The notes below the pieces were generated by a model that was not told where the DNA came from, made no database searches, and was given only the letters and a program-made list of their open reading frames with translations. Shown here piece by piece: positions 26,076 through 34,944 of a DNA stretch of 64,000 nt (positions within the stretch are counted from its first letter, which is position 1; the number at the start of each line of letters is the position of its first letter). Both the position numbers and the translations under genes were made by a program. Source of the stretch: Firmicutes bacterium UBA2058 (GTDB taxonomy: Bacteria; Bacillota; Clostridia; Tissierellales; Sedimentibacteraceae). The DNA lies in contig DDAM01000004.1 of assembly GCA_002332905.1 (NCBI GenBank), forward strand, positions 7,120 to 71,119. Direction: 5' to 3'.

Positions 26076-27944
26076 TTATTCTATAATAACGCTCACTGCA
26101 TTAAATGTTCCACCGCTATAAGAGCCTACACATATAACATTTGTATTAGGAACTAAATCAGAAACTCTCTTAATCTGTCCTGAAAGAGTCATTATAACAG
26201 ATTTTGCATCCAAGCTTAAATATACAATTTCATTTTCATTAGAGTTATTTTTAACTTGTAACATTATAAGTTTTTTATCGTTGTTAACATAAACTACCTT
26301 ACCAAATATCTTTTGTGATGTTTCAGTTTCATCAGCTTCAATAGAGATTATTTCTGCTCCATCAAAACTTACACTAACCTTATACCCTACTCTTAAGTCA
26401 TATATAGTAGAAGTAGCATTAAGAACACTTATTTTAGCAGTATTGCTAAGTTTATATTCTTTTGTTTCACCATTTGAGTCTTCTAGTTTTATTTTATTGC
26501 TGCTGCCTATAATAATCTCTTTTATAACAGCTATCGAGTCTGCTGGAGTAGCTACTGATTTAGCATCTACTGCAGTCAATACATCGTATTCTGTTTTCAC
26601 AACAACCTCATCACTTACTCTTAATTGATCAAAGGTTGTAGATGTAGAATTTCTAGTAACATATGGTTCTTTATCGTATGTAAATGTATGTACCTTTCCT
26701 GAGCTATCCTCAACCAATAGCTTTATCGGAATATCATACTGAATATTTTTTATTTTACCACTATATGTCTGTAATCTGCTAGTTGAATTAACTTGAGTTA
26801 CTACATTATCTACTAATCTAACACTAACTAAATCATTTTTTGATAAATTTTTAAATTCAATGTTTTTTCCATCTAAGGTAACAATAACATCACTGCTAAT
26901 TGTATACTGTTTTTCAACATCATTTTTATCAAGGATTATAAGCTTCATTGGTGGTGTAAAGTAAACTGACTTTATTTTTCCTTCAACAGTTGAAACTGTT
27001 GTATCCACTATTATTTGTCTTGCAGTGCTATCTTTAGAGCTTATTTTACACTCAACTACCATACCTTTTTCTAGTTTTGATAGTTTGGAAACTGTATTGT
27101 TAATCTTAATAACTGTAGTTCCGTCAATAACCTTAACCATTTGATTTTGACTGCTATTATCTGGTTTAACCTCTATGTATGATTCTATAGAATTAATAGT
27201 AATTTTCTCTATTGTTCCTTTAAAAGTAACGTATGTTTCGAAATCATCAAATACTGGTTTTACGTCATTCTCTTTTATATAATCGTATGCCCCGCAAACC
27301 ATTTTTGCTAATTCCTGCCTTGTAATTGAGTTCTTAGGATTAAAATTCTTTTTATCATCACCTGATATTATACCTTTTTCATATGCTAAATAAACATAAG
27401 GTCTATAATCTGATAATATTTGTGATGAATCATTAAAAGGTAATGTATAAAGCTTATTTTCCAGTTCTTCAACTTCCTTTTGCAAACACATAGCTTTAAC
27501 GATAAATACAGCTACATCCTCTCTTGAAGCTTCTTTTTTCAAAGAGCCACTTGTGTACAAGCTTCTAAATTTATCCTCTGAAAGTAATCCAAGAGCCAAA
27601 GCCTTGGAAAGTTCTGTGTATGCTCCTTCATCTTTTCCTGCAGTTACTTCCTTTATAAGAGGAACATATTTATTTTCAATCTGTTTTTGTAAATCCGTAT
27701 CTATTTTATGTAATCTTGATAACATTAACATTGTATCAAACCTTGTTACATTTTTGGTAGGTCCAAATGTTCCATCAGTGTAACCTTTTACTAGCCCTAA
27801 CTCAGCAGCCTTAATTATATAATCTTTAGCCCAACTCTTAGAAATATCCGTGAATGACACTGTTGTAGCACTAGCTACAGTCGTAAATAACAAGCAAAAT
27901 ACTAAAGCTATTATACTTATTTTATGTATTTTATTTTGTTTCAT
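26076..27944 (-). CDS. S-layer homology (SLH) domain cell-surface protein
   Basis: A 622-residue secreted protein: signal peptide (IIALVFCLLFTTVASA), three SLH repeats at about residues 30-225 with the anchor motifs TRFD, SRED and TRQE, then a long beta-rich region (230-620) with repeated KVxxVYF/TYD segments of a few tens of residues. SLH repeats bind pyruvylated secondary wall polymer. GGGAGG before the ATG. One of three SLH proteins in this 7-kb stretch. The role of the beta-rich part is unknown. Confidence 0.9.
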   Translation of the reverse strand: MKQNKIHKISIIALVFCLLFTTVASATTVSFTDISKSWAKDYIIKAAELGLVKGYTDGTFGPTKNVTRFDTMLMLSRLHKIDTDLQKQIENKYVPLIKEVTAGKDEGAYTELSKALALGLLSEDKFRSLYTSGSLKKEASREDVAVFIVKAMCLQKEVEELENKLYTLPFNDSSQILSDYRPYVYLAYEKGIISGDDKKNFNPKNSITRQELAKMVCGAYDYIKENDVKPVFDDFETYVTFKGTIEKITINSIESYIEVKPDNSSQNQMVKVIDGTTVIKINNTVSKLSKLEKGMVVECKISSKDSTARQIIVDTTVSTVEGKIKSVYFTPPMKLIILDKNDVEKQYTISSDVIVTLDGKNIEFKNLSKNDLVSVRLVDNVVTQVNSTSRLQTYSGKIKNIQYDIPIKLLVEDSSGKVHTFTYDKEPYVTRNSTSTTFDQLRVSDEVVVKTEYDVLTAVDAKSVATPADSIAVIKEIIIGSSNKIKLEDSNGETKEYKLSNTAKISVLNATSTIYDLRVGYKVSVSFDGAEIISIEADETETSQKIFGKVVYVNNDKKLIMLQVKNNSNENEIVYLSLDAKSVIMTLSGQIKRVSDLVPNTNVICVGSYSGGTFNAVSVIIE

Positions 27945-28036
27945 TAGTTCCTCCCTTTAAACATTAAATTTCGTTTAAATATTATTAAATATTATAACAT
28001 AGTCATAATTCAATTGCAACGAAAGATAAATAAGAA

Positions 28037-28080
28037 CAGCGTCAAATATTAAATAAATCTATATTTAATATTTGACGCTG
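28037..28080. terminator. long perfect hairpin between two SLH genes
   Basis: An 18-bp perfect stem (CAGCGTCAAATATTAAAT and its complement) with an 8-base loop. It lies after the WG-repeat SLH gene. T tracts are weak, so termination is likely but not certain. Confidence 0.6.
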
Positions 28081-28110
28081 TGGATTTAAATGTATTTTAC
28101 TATTTTTTAT

Positions 28111-29925
28111 CTATTTAGTTATTAAAACATTAAATAATCTATATATTGTAATATAAGCTTGTTCACGATTGTAGCTGTCATTAGGTGCAAAATTGTTATT
28201 TTCCTTACCATTCATAATTCCAAGTCCTGAGACAAAATTCACAGCTTCTTTTGCATAATTAGCTATATTTTTATTATCATTGAAAGTCTTACTTTCAGCT
28301 GTAGACTCTTTACCTAAAAACTTAGCTGTACGCATCAATAAGGCAGCAGCATCTTGACGTGTAATAGTATCATATGGTGCGAATTTTCCCTCACCTTTGC
28401 CGTTTATAATTCCTAAAGCCTGTGCAGCTATTACATTTTTATCTGTAGTATCTACAAAAGGATATTTGCTTATTAATTGATATAAGGTTTCTCCTGTTTT
28501 TTCCTTAATAACTAAATTTATATCTTTTCCAGCGATTTCTTCAATTGCTCTTACAACTAATGCTGCAAAATCAACACGAGTTGTATCAGTTCTGTACATG
28601 TTTTGTAAATTAGAAGGTACTAAATTATTTTCTATAGCAAGTGTAACTTCTTTTAAAGCCCAGCTATCCATTTCCGCTGCTGTTGGCAGAGATGGAATGA
28701 AATTTACTTTTCCAAATCCATATTTTCCATTTTCATTTATTATAACATACTTACCTGGAGTACGTATTACATATCTATCATTGCCGTCTTCATCTGTTCC
28801 GTTTACAACAAAGTAAGAATCTACAGGTAACTTTTCTGTGCCTTCAATTTTTTTGCCTGTTTTATCTATGCAATATGCAGTATTTCCAATACGCGCAACA
28901 GCTAATCCATTATAAAAGCCTGAAACATCATCAAATTGCGGAGCAATTACTTCATTGCCATAAATATCAATAAAACCATATTTTCCATCTTTAGAAAAAG
29001 AAGCAACACCTTCAATAAATGGACGTAAACTTTCATATTTAAAAGGAATTACAGTTTTTCCAGTTATGTCAATAGCACCCCATTTTTCATCTGTATCACA
29101 TACACTAGCCAATGAATAGTCATTAAAAACTTTATATTCTGAGTAAATATTTTTAACGAAAAAATTTGAAAAACGCTTGTTATTCACTATTTTTCCATTA
29201 GTATTTATAATGTTCCAATAACCTTCGTATGAATTTTCATCATAAAATCCTGCAAATGCCAAGCCCTGATTAAATGGTCTTACAGCAGCAAATTCTTTAT
29301 CTTCAAATAATAATTTACCTGTTTTTTGATCAATATATCCAGAAAAATCAGATGCAGGTAAATATACAGGAACTATGCTTTCAGTAGGAGCGTATAAAGG
29401 AGCATATTCACCAATATTAGTTAAAAGTTCCTTTCCATCAGGACCGAATGCATAAGAACTATCTCCATCGTACATTACTAGAATTCCATTATACAGAAAT
29501 TGAGTGGTTTCCGTAATATCAAAGTATTCGGCCTCATAATATGTGTTAAATTGTGATTTATCAGCTGTTGTAAGCGGAACATAATTACCATCTCTATCAA
29601 CAAATCCCCAGTTAATTACTGTGTATTCACCATATTCATCCTTCTGAGTTCCTATAGTGCCGACTAAAGCTTTATTCTCTGAGAATGAATACGCTACATC
29701 ATATTTAAATTGAATAATTGTTTTTCCTGTTGTATCTATGTAACCCCATTTATCATTCTTCATAACTGCAGCTAAATCATCAGAAAAACCACGAGTGTCA
29801 TCATATTCAGGTTTAATAATTTGAGAGTATGAAAATTCATTTGCAAATACATTTGTAGGTATTATAGTGAAAATTAATAGTGCAGATAATGTAAAGACCA
29901 AAGCCTTTTTAAAAAAATGCTTCAT
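28111..29925 (-). CDS. WG-repeat protein with C-terminal SLH domains
   Basis: A 604-residue secreted protein: signal peptide (residues 1-28, FTLSALLIFTIIPTNVFA), then about seven WG-type repeats between residues 35 and 400 (KWGYIDTTGKTII, NWGFVDRDGN, KWGAIDITGKTVIPF, KYGFIDIYGNEVI), then three SLH repeats (about 420-600) with TRVD, TRQD and NREQ motifs. WG repeats are beta-rich modules of unknown ligand; SLH anchors the protein to the wall. GGAGG lies before the ATG. Flanked on both sides by other SLH genes but with its own 265-bp upstream region. Confidence 0.9.
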   Translation of the reverse strand: MKHFFKKALVFTLSALLIFTIIPTNVFANEFSYSQIIKPEYDDTRGFSDDLAAVMKNDKWGYIDTTGKTIIQFKYDVAYSFSENKALVGTIGTQKDEYGEYTVINWGFVDRDGNYVPLTTADKSQFNTYYEAEYFDITETTQFLYNGILVMYDGDSSYAFGPDGKELLTNIGEYAPLYAPTESIVPVYLPASDFSGYIDQKTGKLLFEDKEFAAVRPFNQGLAFAGFYDENSYEGYWNIINTNGKIVNNKRFSNFFVKNIYSEYKVFNDYSLASVCDTDEKWGAIDITGKTVIPFKYESLRPFIEGVASFSKDGKYGFIDIYGNEVIAPQFDDVSGFYNGLAVARIGNTAYCIDKTGKKIEGTEKLPVDSYFVVNGTDEDGNDRYVIRTPGKYVIINENGKYGFGKVNFIPSLPTAAEMDSWALKEVTLAIENNLVPSNLQNMYRTDTTRVDFAALVVRAIEEIAGKDINLVIKEKTGETLYQLISKYPFVDTTDKNVIAAQALGIINGKGEGKFAPYDTITRQDAAALLMRTAKFLGKESTAESKTFNDNKNIANYAKEAVNFVSGLGIMNGKENNNFAPNDSYNREQAYITIYRLFNVLITK

Positions 29926-30190
29926 TTTTCCTCCAAGATAGTTAGTTTATTTTTTATTTGCGTTACAATAAGTAAATTATATTTTAAAGCAAAAATTTTG
30001 TCAATATGTTATAATATGTCACATAATAGTGTCTTATTTAGTTGCATAAAGTCTTTTACATACTTAACCATTCATAGCTACCAGTAAGCCGACACCTTTA
30101 CAAGATTAACTTATGTATGTGAATTAAATTATTATTTATTTTTCACCACTATGCTGTTAAAATAATAATAGTATTATAAGGGGGACAATT

Positions 30191-30811
30191 ATGCAAAGAA
30201 TTACATCTATTGAGGTTCAAAAAAACAATCAAGATAGAGTTAGTATTTTTTTAGATAATAAGTTTGCTTTTGGCTTAGATATGACTTTATACTTAAAATA
30301 TAATCTAAAAAAGGACATGGAGCTAGAAGAAGACTTCATTGAAACTATTCTAAAAGCTGAAGAATTAAACAAATCCTTTAACTATGCAATCAGCTTATTA
30401 TCAAGAAAAGATAGAACTAAAAAAGAAATCGAAGACAAGCTTCTTAATAAAGGCTATGATATAGAGACAATAGGTAAAGTTTTAGACAAATTAAAGGAAT
30501 ATAATTATATAAACGACGAAATATATTGTGAAAAGTATATAAACGATAAAATAAAATTCACAAAGTATGGCAAAAACAAAATTAAAGCAAATTTATATGC
30601 CAAAGGTGTCGATAAAGACATCATTTCCCGGAAAATAATAGAAATTGATAACAATTTAGAATTTGATAGAGCTTTAGAGTTGGCTAGAAAAAAGCTACCC
30701 TCGTTGCATAAATACGACAAATTTAAAATTAGAGCAAAGCTTGGGAATCACTTAATTTCGAAGGGCTTTGATTATGATGTTGTAAATAAGGTTATAAATA
30801 ATGTTATTTGA
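30191..30811 (+). CDS. recX: RecX-family regulatory protein
   Basis: A 206-residue helical protein of the RecX family, which binds RecA filaments and modulates recombination. The three-helix repeats are visible: LLSRKDRTKKEIEDKL, a central KFTKYGKNKIKANL repeat and a C-terminal KFKIRAKLGNHLISKGF repeat. GGGGG lies before the ATG. recA is not in this window. Fold-back element 3 starts one base after the stop codon. The upstream gap (29926-30190) is AT-rich with no recognised structure. Confidence 0.9.
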   Translation: MQRITSIEVQKNNQDRVSIFLDNKFAFGLDMTLYLKYNLKKDMELEEDFIETILKAEELNKSFNYAISLLSRKDRTKKEIEDKLLNKGYDIETIGKVLDKLKEYNYINDEIYCEKYINDKIKFTKYGKNKIKANLYAKGVDKDIISRKIIEIDNNLEFDRALELARKKLPSLHKYDKFKIRAKLGNHLISKGFDYDVVNKVINNVI

Positions 30812-30812
30812 G

Positions 30813-31088
30813 AAATAAGAATTTAGCTTACCGACTAAAGTCGGTTGTAAGCTTAGTAGATAAATTATTACTTCGACATACTTTTACCACGAAGCTAAGG
30901 AAAGCGAAGCAGATTAAGTGCATTGAAGGGCATAATAAAAATTAACTTTTATACGCCTTCCTCGGAGCGTCCCTTCCTTATCAAATTGAGGGACGCGAGA
31001 ATGAGAAGTAAAAAAGTTAATTTTTATCATACCCTATCTATGCTACACCAAAATTGTTAGTGCGCTTATTCAGTTAAATTCCTATTTA
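30813..31088. repeat. fold-back element copy 3 (276 bp)
   Basis: Lies between recX and the next SLH gene. Left end AAATAAGAATTTAG at 30813 is followed by the small palindrome CCGACTAAAGTCGG and by ATTACTTCGACATACTTTTA, then CCACGAA, which matches the reverse complement of the right arm of copy 2. Right end TAAATTCCTATTTA ends at 31088; the rest of its right arm is diverged. The internal module differs from copies 1 and 2: an outer stem ATAAAAATTAACTTTT / AAAAGTTAATTTTTAT with a GCGTCCCT / AGGGACGC hairpin in its loop. The stop codon of the SLH gene (31082-31084) is inside the right end. Confidence 0.8.
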
Positions 31089-32920
31089 TTTGTTGTGGCT
31101 ATAATTACTCTTACTCTGTTACCAGCCTTATATCCACTATCAATATATGCTTTTAAAGTATATTTTTCTAAACTTGATACACTTGATAAATCTGTTAAGT
31201 AATATGAATTATCCTTATATAAATATACTTGTACATTATCTGATAGCATATATTTTTGATTATTACTCAATATATAAGTCTCTCCAACTGTAGTAACATT
31301 GACACTTGATAAATTTTTAATGCTTTTTATATTTCCATTTTCATAGCTAAACAATGCAGGTCCTACAGCGATATTAAAAATACTATTTTGTGTATTAAGA
31401 ACTGAACTTTTCCCATTAATTAAGTATTGATAAGTACCTTGAAGAACCATTTTATTGTCTATACTTGTATCAATTTCTTCAACGCTTGTTACTATACCAT
31501 AAGTTGATAAGTCACCTGTTGCGTCGTTTAATATTAATTTGTCAATTTGTCCTAATGAGTTCAGTGTGTAATATTTTATATTGCTTCCACTTAAATTTAT
31601 CTTATCTATTCTATTAGGATAAATCACAGAATACTCTCCATATTGATTAACATCTAAAATTTCAACATTTTCAGCAAATTTGTAATTTGATAGATTTATA
31701 TTTTTTTCTGATGCCCTTCTTATTTTCAAATTACCATTAGTATACTCAACAGATATAACACTTCCAACGCTTATAGATCCAGAATAAACATATTTCTGTG
31801 TAGTACCATCAGTTAATGCTACTACAATTTCATTCTTCAAGGCTCCATTATCAGACACTAGCTTGTTTGAAGATATAACAACTCCGCAGTAAGTGTTTTC
31901 AACCTTATTAGCAGACACTACATCAACAACGTCCCCATTCATGCCAAGCAGTAAAACTACAGTATCTCCTATTGAGAATTCTCCTGTTGCAGACATTTTG
32001 TGTGTTGATGCTGAAGATGATAATGTATAGCTGTTTCCAGCTACTGTAACACTTGTAGGTGCTGATATATCAGGAGTTGCAGCTGTATAAGTGCCGACAA
32101 TTTTATTTGAATAAGCCCATATAGACTTTAAATTTTGGCTATAGTATACAACATCATATGTAGTAATGTTTGAAATATCAGAGTTTACACCATCCCTATA
32201 AACTGTAGCATCTGTTTTCGCAAATGGTATAATAGATATTAAATTATCACTAGATACCACGTATGGACCCGACAGTTCTTTTTTCAATAAAGAGCTATAA
32301 TCTATCTCACCATTTGCACTTAATGAATATCCTAAAGTTGTAGAATATATAGAGCCATTTTTTGTTTTAGAGTTCATTAGATTATAAAATAAATTCATAC
32401 AATCTTTTCTTGAAAGATATTGTCCTTGAGTTTTAAATATATTTTTGTCTAATCCTAGGGATTTATATTTAGCTAATTGCGCATTAGGATAAGTACCTTT
32501 AAAATCAGAATTTTCATATCCTAATAGCCTAAGCGCTACAGTTGCAGCCTCTTCAAAAGTAATATTGTTTTCCGGTTTAAAAGTACCATCTATATAACCT
32601 GTAAACAATTTTAAGTCTACTGCTAGTTTTATGTATACAGCAGACCACCTATTATATTTAACATCTTTAAAAACAGAATAATTTGAGTTTTCAGAAACAC
32701 TATCCTTATATGTTGATGCAATAATTATCATTTTAGCAAACTGTTCTCTTGTAACATTACTATACAAATCCATATTACCTTTTTCATCACCAGTCATAAT
32801 TCCTAGCAACTTAACTGTCTGCTCTACTAATTGCTGATTATTTATATCTGAAAAAGCAACTACCTGTACACACATTACAGAAATAAGACATATAATAATA
32901 ATTTTTTTTAATATTTTCAT
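31082..32920 (-). CDS. SLH-domain cell-surface protein
   Basis: A 612-residue secreted protein: signal peptide (KKIIIICLISVMCVQVVAFS), SLH repeats at about residues 28-195 (motifs TREQ, TFEE, SRKD), then a beta-rich Ser/Asn/Tyr-rich region of unknown fold. The ATG at 32920 follows GGAGG by 5 bp. The TAG stop and last codon lie within fold-back element 3, so the element replaced or set the end of the gene. No clear enzymatic motif. Confidence 0.88.
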   Translation of the reverse strand: MKILKKIIIICLISVMCVQVVAFSDINNQQLVEQTVKLLGIMTGDEKGNMDLYSNVTREQFAKMIIIASTYKDSVSENSNYSVFKDVKYNRWSAVYIKLAVDLKLFTGYIDGTFKPENNITFEEAATVALRLLGYENSDFKGTYPNAQLAKYKSLGLDKNIFKTQGQYLSRKDCMNLFYNLMNSKTKNGSIYSTTLGYSLSANGEIDYSSLLKKELSGPYVVSSDNLISIIPFAKTDATVYRDGVNSDISNITTYDVVYYSQNLKSIWAYSNKIVGTYTAATPDISAPTSVTVAGNSYTLSSSASTHKMSATGEFSIGDTVVLLLGMNGDVVDVVSANKVENTYCGVVISSNKLVSDNGALKNEIVVALTDGTTQKYVYSGSISVGSVISVEYTNGNLKIRRASEKNINLSNYKFAENVEILDVNQYGEYSVIYPNRIDKINLSGSNIKYYTLNSLGQIDKLILNDATGDLSTYGIVTSVEEIDTSIDNKMVLQGTYQYLINGKSSVLNTQNSIFNIAVGPALFSYENGNIKSIKNLSSVNVTTVGETYILSNNQKYMLSDNVQVYLYKDNSYYLTDLSSVSSLEKYTLKAYIDSGYKAGNRVRVIIATTNK

Positions 32921-32942
32921 TTTTTCCTCCAAGTTTATTCGC

Positions 32943-33027
32943 TGAGAATTATTATTCTATGAGAATTATTATTCTATGAGAATTTTTATTCTATGAGAAT
33001 TTTTATTCTATGAGAATTTTTATTCTC
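32943..33027. repeat. five tandem copies of a 17-bp unit
   Basis: TGAGAATTATTATTCTA (two copies) and TGAGAATTTTTATTCTA (two copies plus a variant ending CTC) in perfect register. The last copy overlaps the stop codon of the ABC permease (33020-33022). On the transcribed minus strand each unit is a small dyad (AGAAT-AAAA-ATTCT). It fills the gap between the permease stop and the ribosome site of the SLH gene. Confidence 0.95.
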
Positions 33028-34213
33028 TATGTAGAGCATCTATAGGATTTAATTTAGCCGCCTTTTTAGCAGGTAAATAGCCAAATAAGATTCCTATTGC
33101 TACTGATATTGTAAAAGCGCCAAACACAGCAAATGTAGATGGTATAACTTTTAGATCAGTATCTAGAGCTACTACTACAATACTAGTCGCTATATAAGAA
33201 AGCATGTATCCTAATAAAATTCCTACAAACCCACCTAAGGCACTTGTAGTAGCTGCCTCTATAACAAACTGCCTCATAATATGCTTTTGCTTAGCACCTA
33301 AAGCCTTTCTAATACCAATTTCCCTTGTACGCTCCGATACAGAAACAAGCATTATATTCATAATTCCAATGCCACCAACTACCAAAGATATAGCGGCAAT
33401 AGAAGCAAGAATTGTTACCATAACATTTATCATACTGCTCATTGTGTCTAATATTTCTGCCATGCTTATTACTGAATATGCATTATCGCTTCCAAACACA
33501 TCATACAGCTTATTCTCTAATAATTGTTTTGAAACTGATATATTATCTTCTGAAACTACTGAAAAGTTATAAGAAGAAATATTACCTATATATGATATTT
33601 TCGATGCATTAGAATATGGAATATATACAAAATCATCAGTACTTCCCTCTTCGCTATCGGCTTCCTCTGACATAATTCCAACAATAGTGTAGGTATTACC
33701 ATTTATCTTAAGACTCTTTCCTAACGAATCTCCAAGAAAATATGTATCATCTATGTAATTTCCGACTACACAAACCTTATTCCTGCGTAGTATATCAATA
33801 TATTCAATATATCTCCCACTATCAAGTGAATACTGTTTCATACTTATATAATCCTCACCCGTACCCATGATAGTTGTATAGGATAAAGTTTCATTACCTA
33901 TTTTAACACTTCCATTTACATTAACTGTAGGTGATACTGCCTCAAAATATTCTTCATTTTCTTCAACAAAGGCATACAAATCATCTACATCAATGCTTCT
34001 TGAGCTTCCTCTACCCATTACATTTACAGTTAATATATTTGTACCCATGCTAGCAAAGCTATCCTTCATATATGTTTCCATACCATTGCCCAAACCAACA
34101 ATTACTATAACTGCTGCAACACCGATAATAATACCAAGCATTGTAAGCAAAGAACGTACTTTACTAGCCATAATACTTTTTATAGCTAGCTTAAATGATT
34201 GTACAAAGCTCAT
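33020..34213 (-). CDS. ABC transporter permease, MacB-like
   Basis: A 397-residue FtsX/MacB-type permease: helix 1 after SIMASKVRSLLTMLGIIIGVAAVIV, an extracytoplasmic domain (about 45-270) and three C-terminal helices including VVGGIGIMNIMLVSVSERTREIGIRKALGA. Works as a mechanotransmission subunit that drives substrate export through the adaptor rather than carrying substrate itself. It overlaps the ATPase gene by 4 bp and is the last gene of the adaptor-ATPase-permease operon. Substrate (peptide, macrolide or lipoprotein) unknown. Confidence 0.93.
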   Translation of the reverse strand: MSFVQSFKLAIKSIMASKVRSLLTMLGIIIGVAAVIVIVGLGNGMETYMKDSFASMGTNILTVNVMGRGSSRSIDVDDLYAFVEENEEYFEAVSPTVNVNGSVKIGNETLSYTTIMGTGEDYISMKQYSLDSGRYIEYIDILRRNKVCVVGNYIDDTYFLGDSLGKSLKINGNTYTIVGIMSEEADSEEGSTDDFVYIPYSNASKISYIGNISSYNFSVVSEDNISVSKQLLENKLYDVFGSDNAYSVISMAEILDTMSSMINVMVTILASIAAISLVVGGIGIMNIMLVSVSERTREIGIRKALGAKQKHIMRQFVIEAATTSALGGFVGILLGYMLSYIATSIVVVALDTDLKVIPSTFAVFGAFTISVAIGILFGYLPAKKAAKLNPIDALHRE

Positions 34214-34944
34214 ATGTCCTCTTCCTCCTCGTCATCAGCAGTAATAACAGCATCTTTTCCATCTGAAGGACCGTCATACATAATTTTTCCATCAGCAAGC
34301 CTAACTATCCTTTGGGCTTGCTTTGCAATAGAATTATCATGGGTTATTAAAACTATAGTATTGCCATCTTGATGCAATGTTTTTAATAGCCTTAATACCT
34401 CTTTTCCAGTTTTAGAGTCAAGTGCACCTGTAGGCTCATCTGCAAGTATAACAGAGGGATCTCCTACTAATGCTCTGGCTATAGAAACACGCTGTTGTTG
34501 GCCACCAGAGAGCTGAGTTGGTAAATTTTTTATTTTATCTATTAATCCAACTTTTTCTAGTGCTATTTTTGATTTTTCTTCTCTTTCCTTTTTTCCTACA
34601 CCTGCATACATTAAAGACATTTCAACATTTTCCAAAACATTTATTTTCGTTAATAGGTTATATTGTTGAAATATAAATCCTAGTTTTTCATTCCGAATTG
34701 TAGCTAATTCATCATCATCCATTTGACTTACATCCTGACCATCTAAAAAATATTCTCCAGAAGTGGGCACATCTAAACAGCCTATAATATTCATACAAGT
34801 TGATTTACCAGAACCTGATTGACCTACTATGGCAACAAATTCTCCCTTATATATCTTCATAGAAATACCGTCAACTGCCTTAACAATTTCATCACCCATA
34901 GGATATATCTTATAAACGTTTTGAAATTCTATAAGTGGTATCAT
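34210..34944 (-). CDS. ABC transporter ATP-binding protein, MacB/LolD-like
   Basis: A 244-residue ATPase with Walker A GQSGSGKST, Q loop (FIFQQYNLL), signature LSGGQQQR, Walker B VILADEPTGALDS and the H loop (LITHD). It belongs to the MacB/LolD group that partners four-helix permeases. ATGA-type 4-bp overlaps link it to the adaptor gene upstream and the permease downstream, so the three are one operon. The acidic C-terminal tail (ADDEEEED) is a minor oddity. Confidence 0.95.
   Translation of the reverse strand: MIPLIEFQNVYKIYPMGDEIVKAVDGISMKIYKGEFVAIVGQSGSGKSTCMNIIGCLDVPTSGEYFLDGQDVSQMDDDELATIRNEKLGFIFQQYNLLTKINVLENVEMSLMYAGVGKKEREEKSKIALEKVGLIDKIKNLPTQLSGGQQQRVSIARALVGDPSVILADEPTGALDSKTGKEVLRLLKTLHQDGNTIVLITHDNSIAKQAQRIVRLADGKIMYDGPSDGKDAVITADDEEEEDI

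Noticed and set aside
29926..30190. Riboswitch or small RNA before recX
   Set aside because: No conserved riboswitch core or strong hairpin with T tract could be seen in this AT-rich gap.
18002..31088. Insertion sequence with transposase
   Set aside because: No open frame above background lies within any of the three fold-back elements and no transposase motif is present nearby.
32943..33027. CRISPR-like array
   Set aside because: The units are directly adjacent with no spacers and there are no cas genes; it is a simple tandem repeat.
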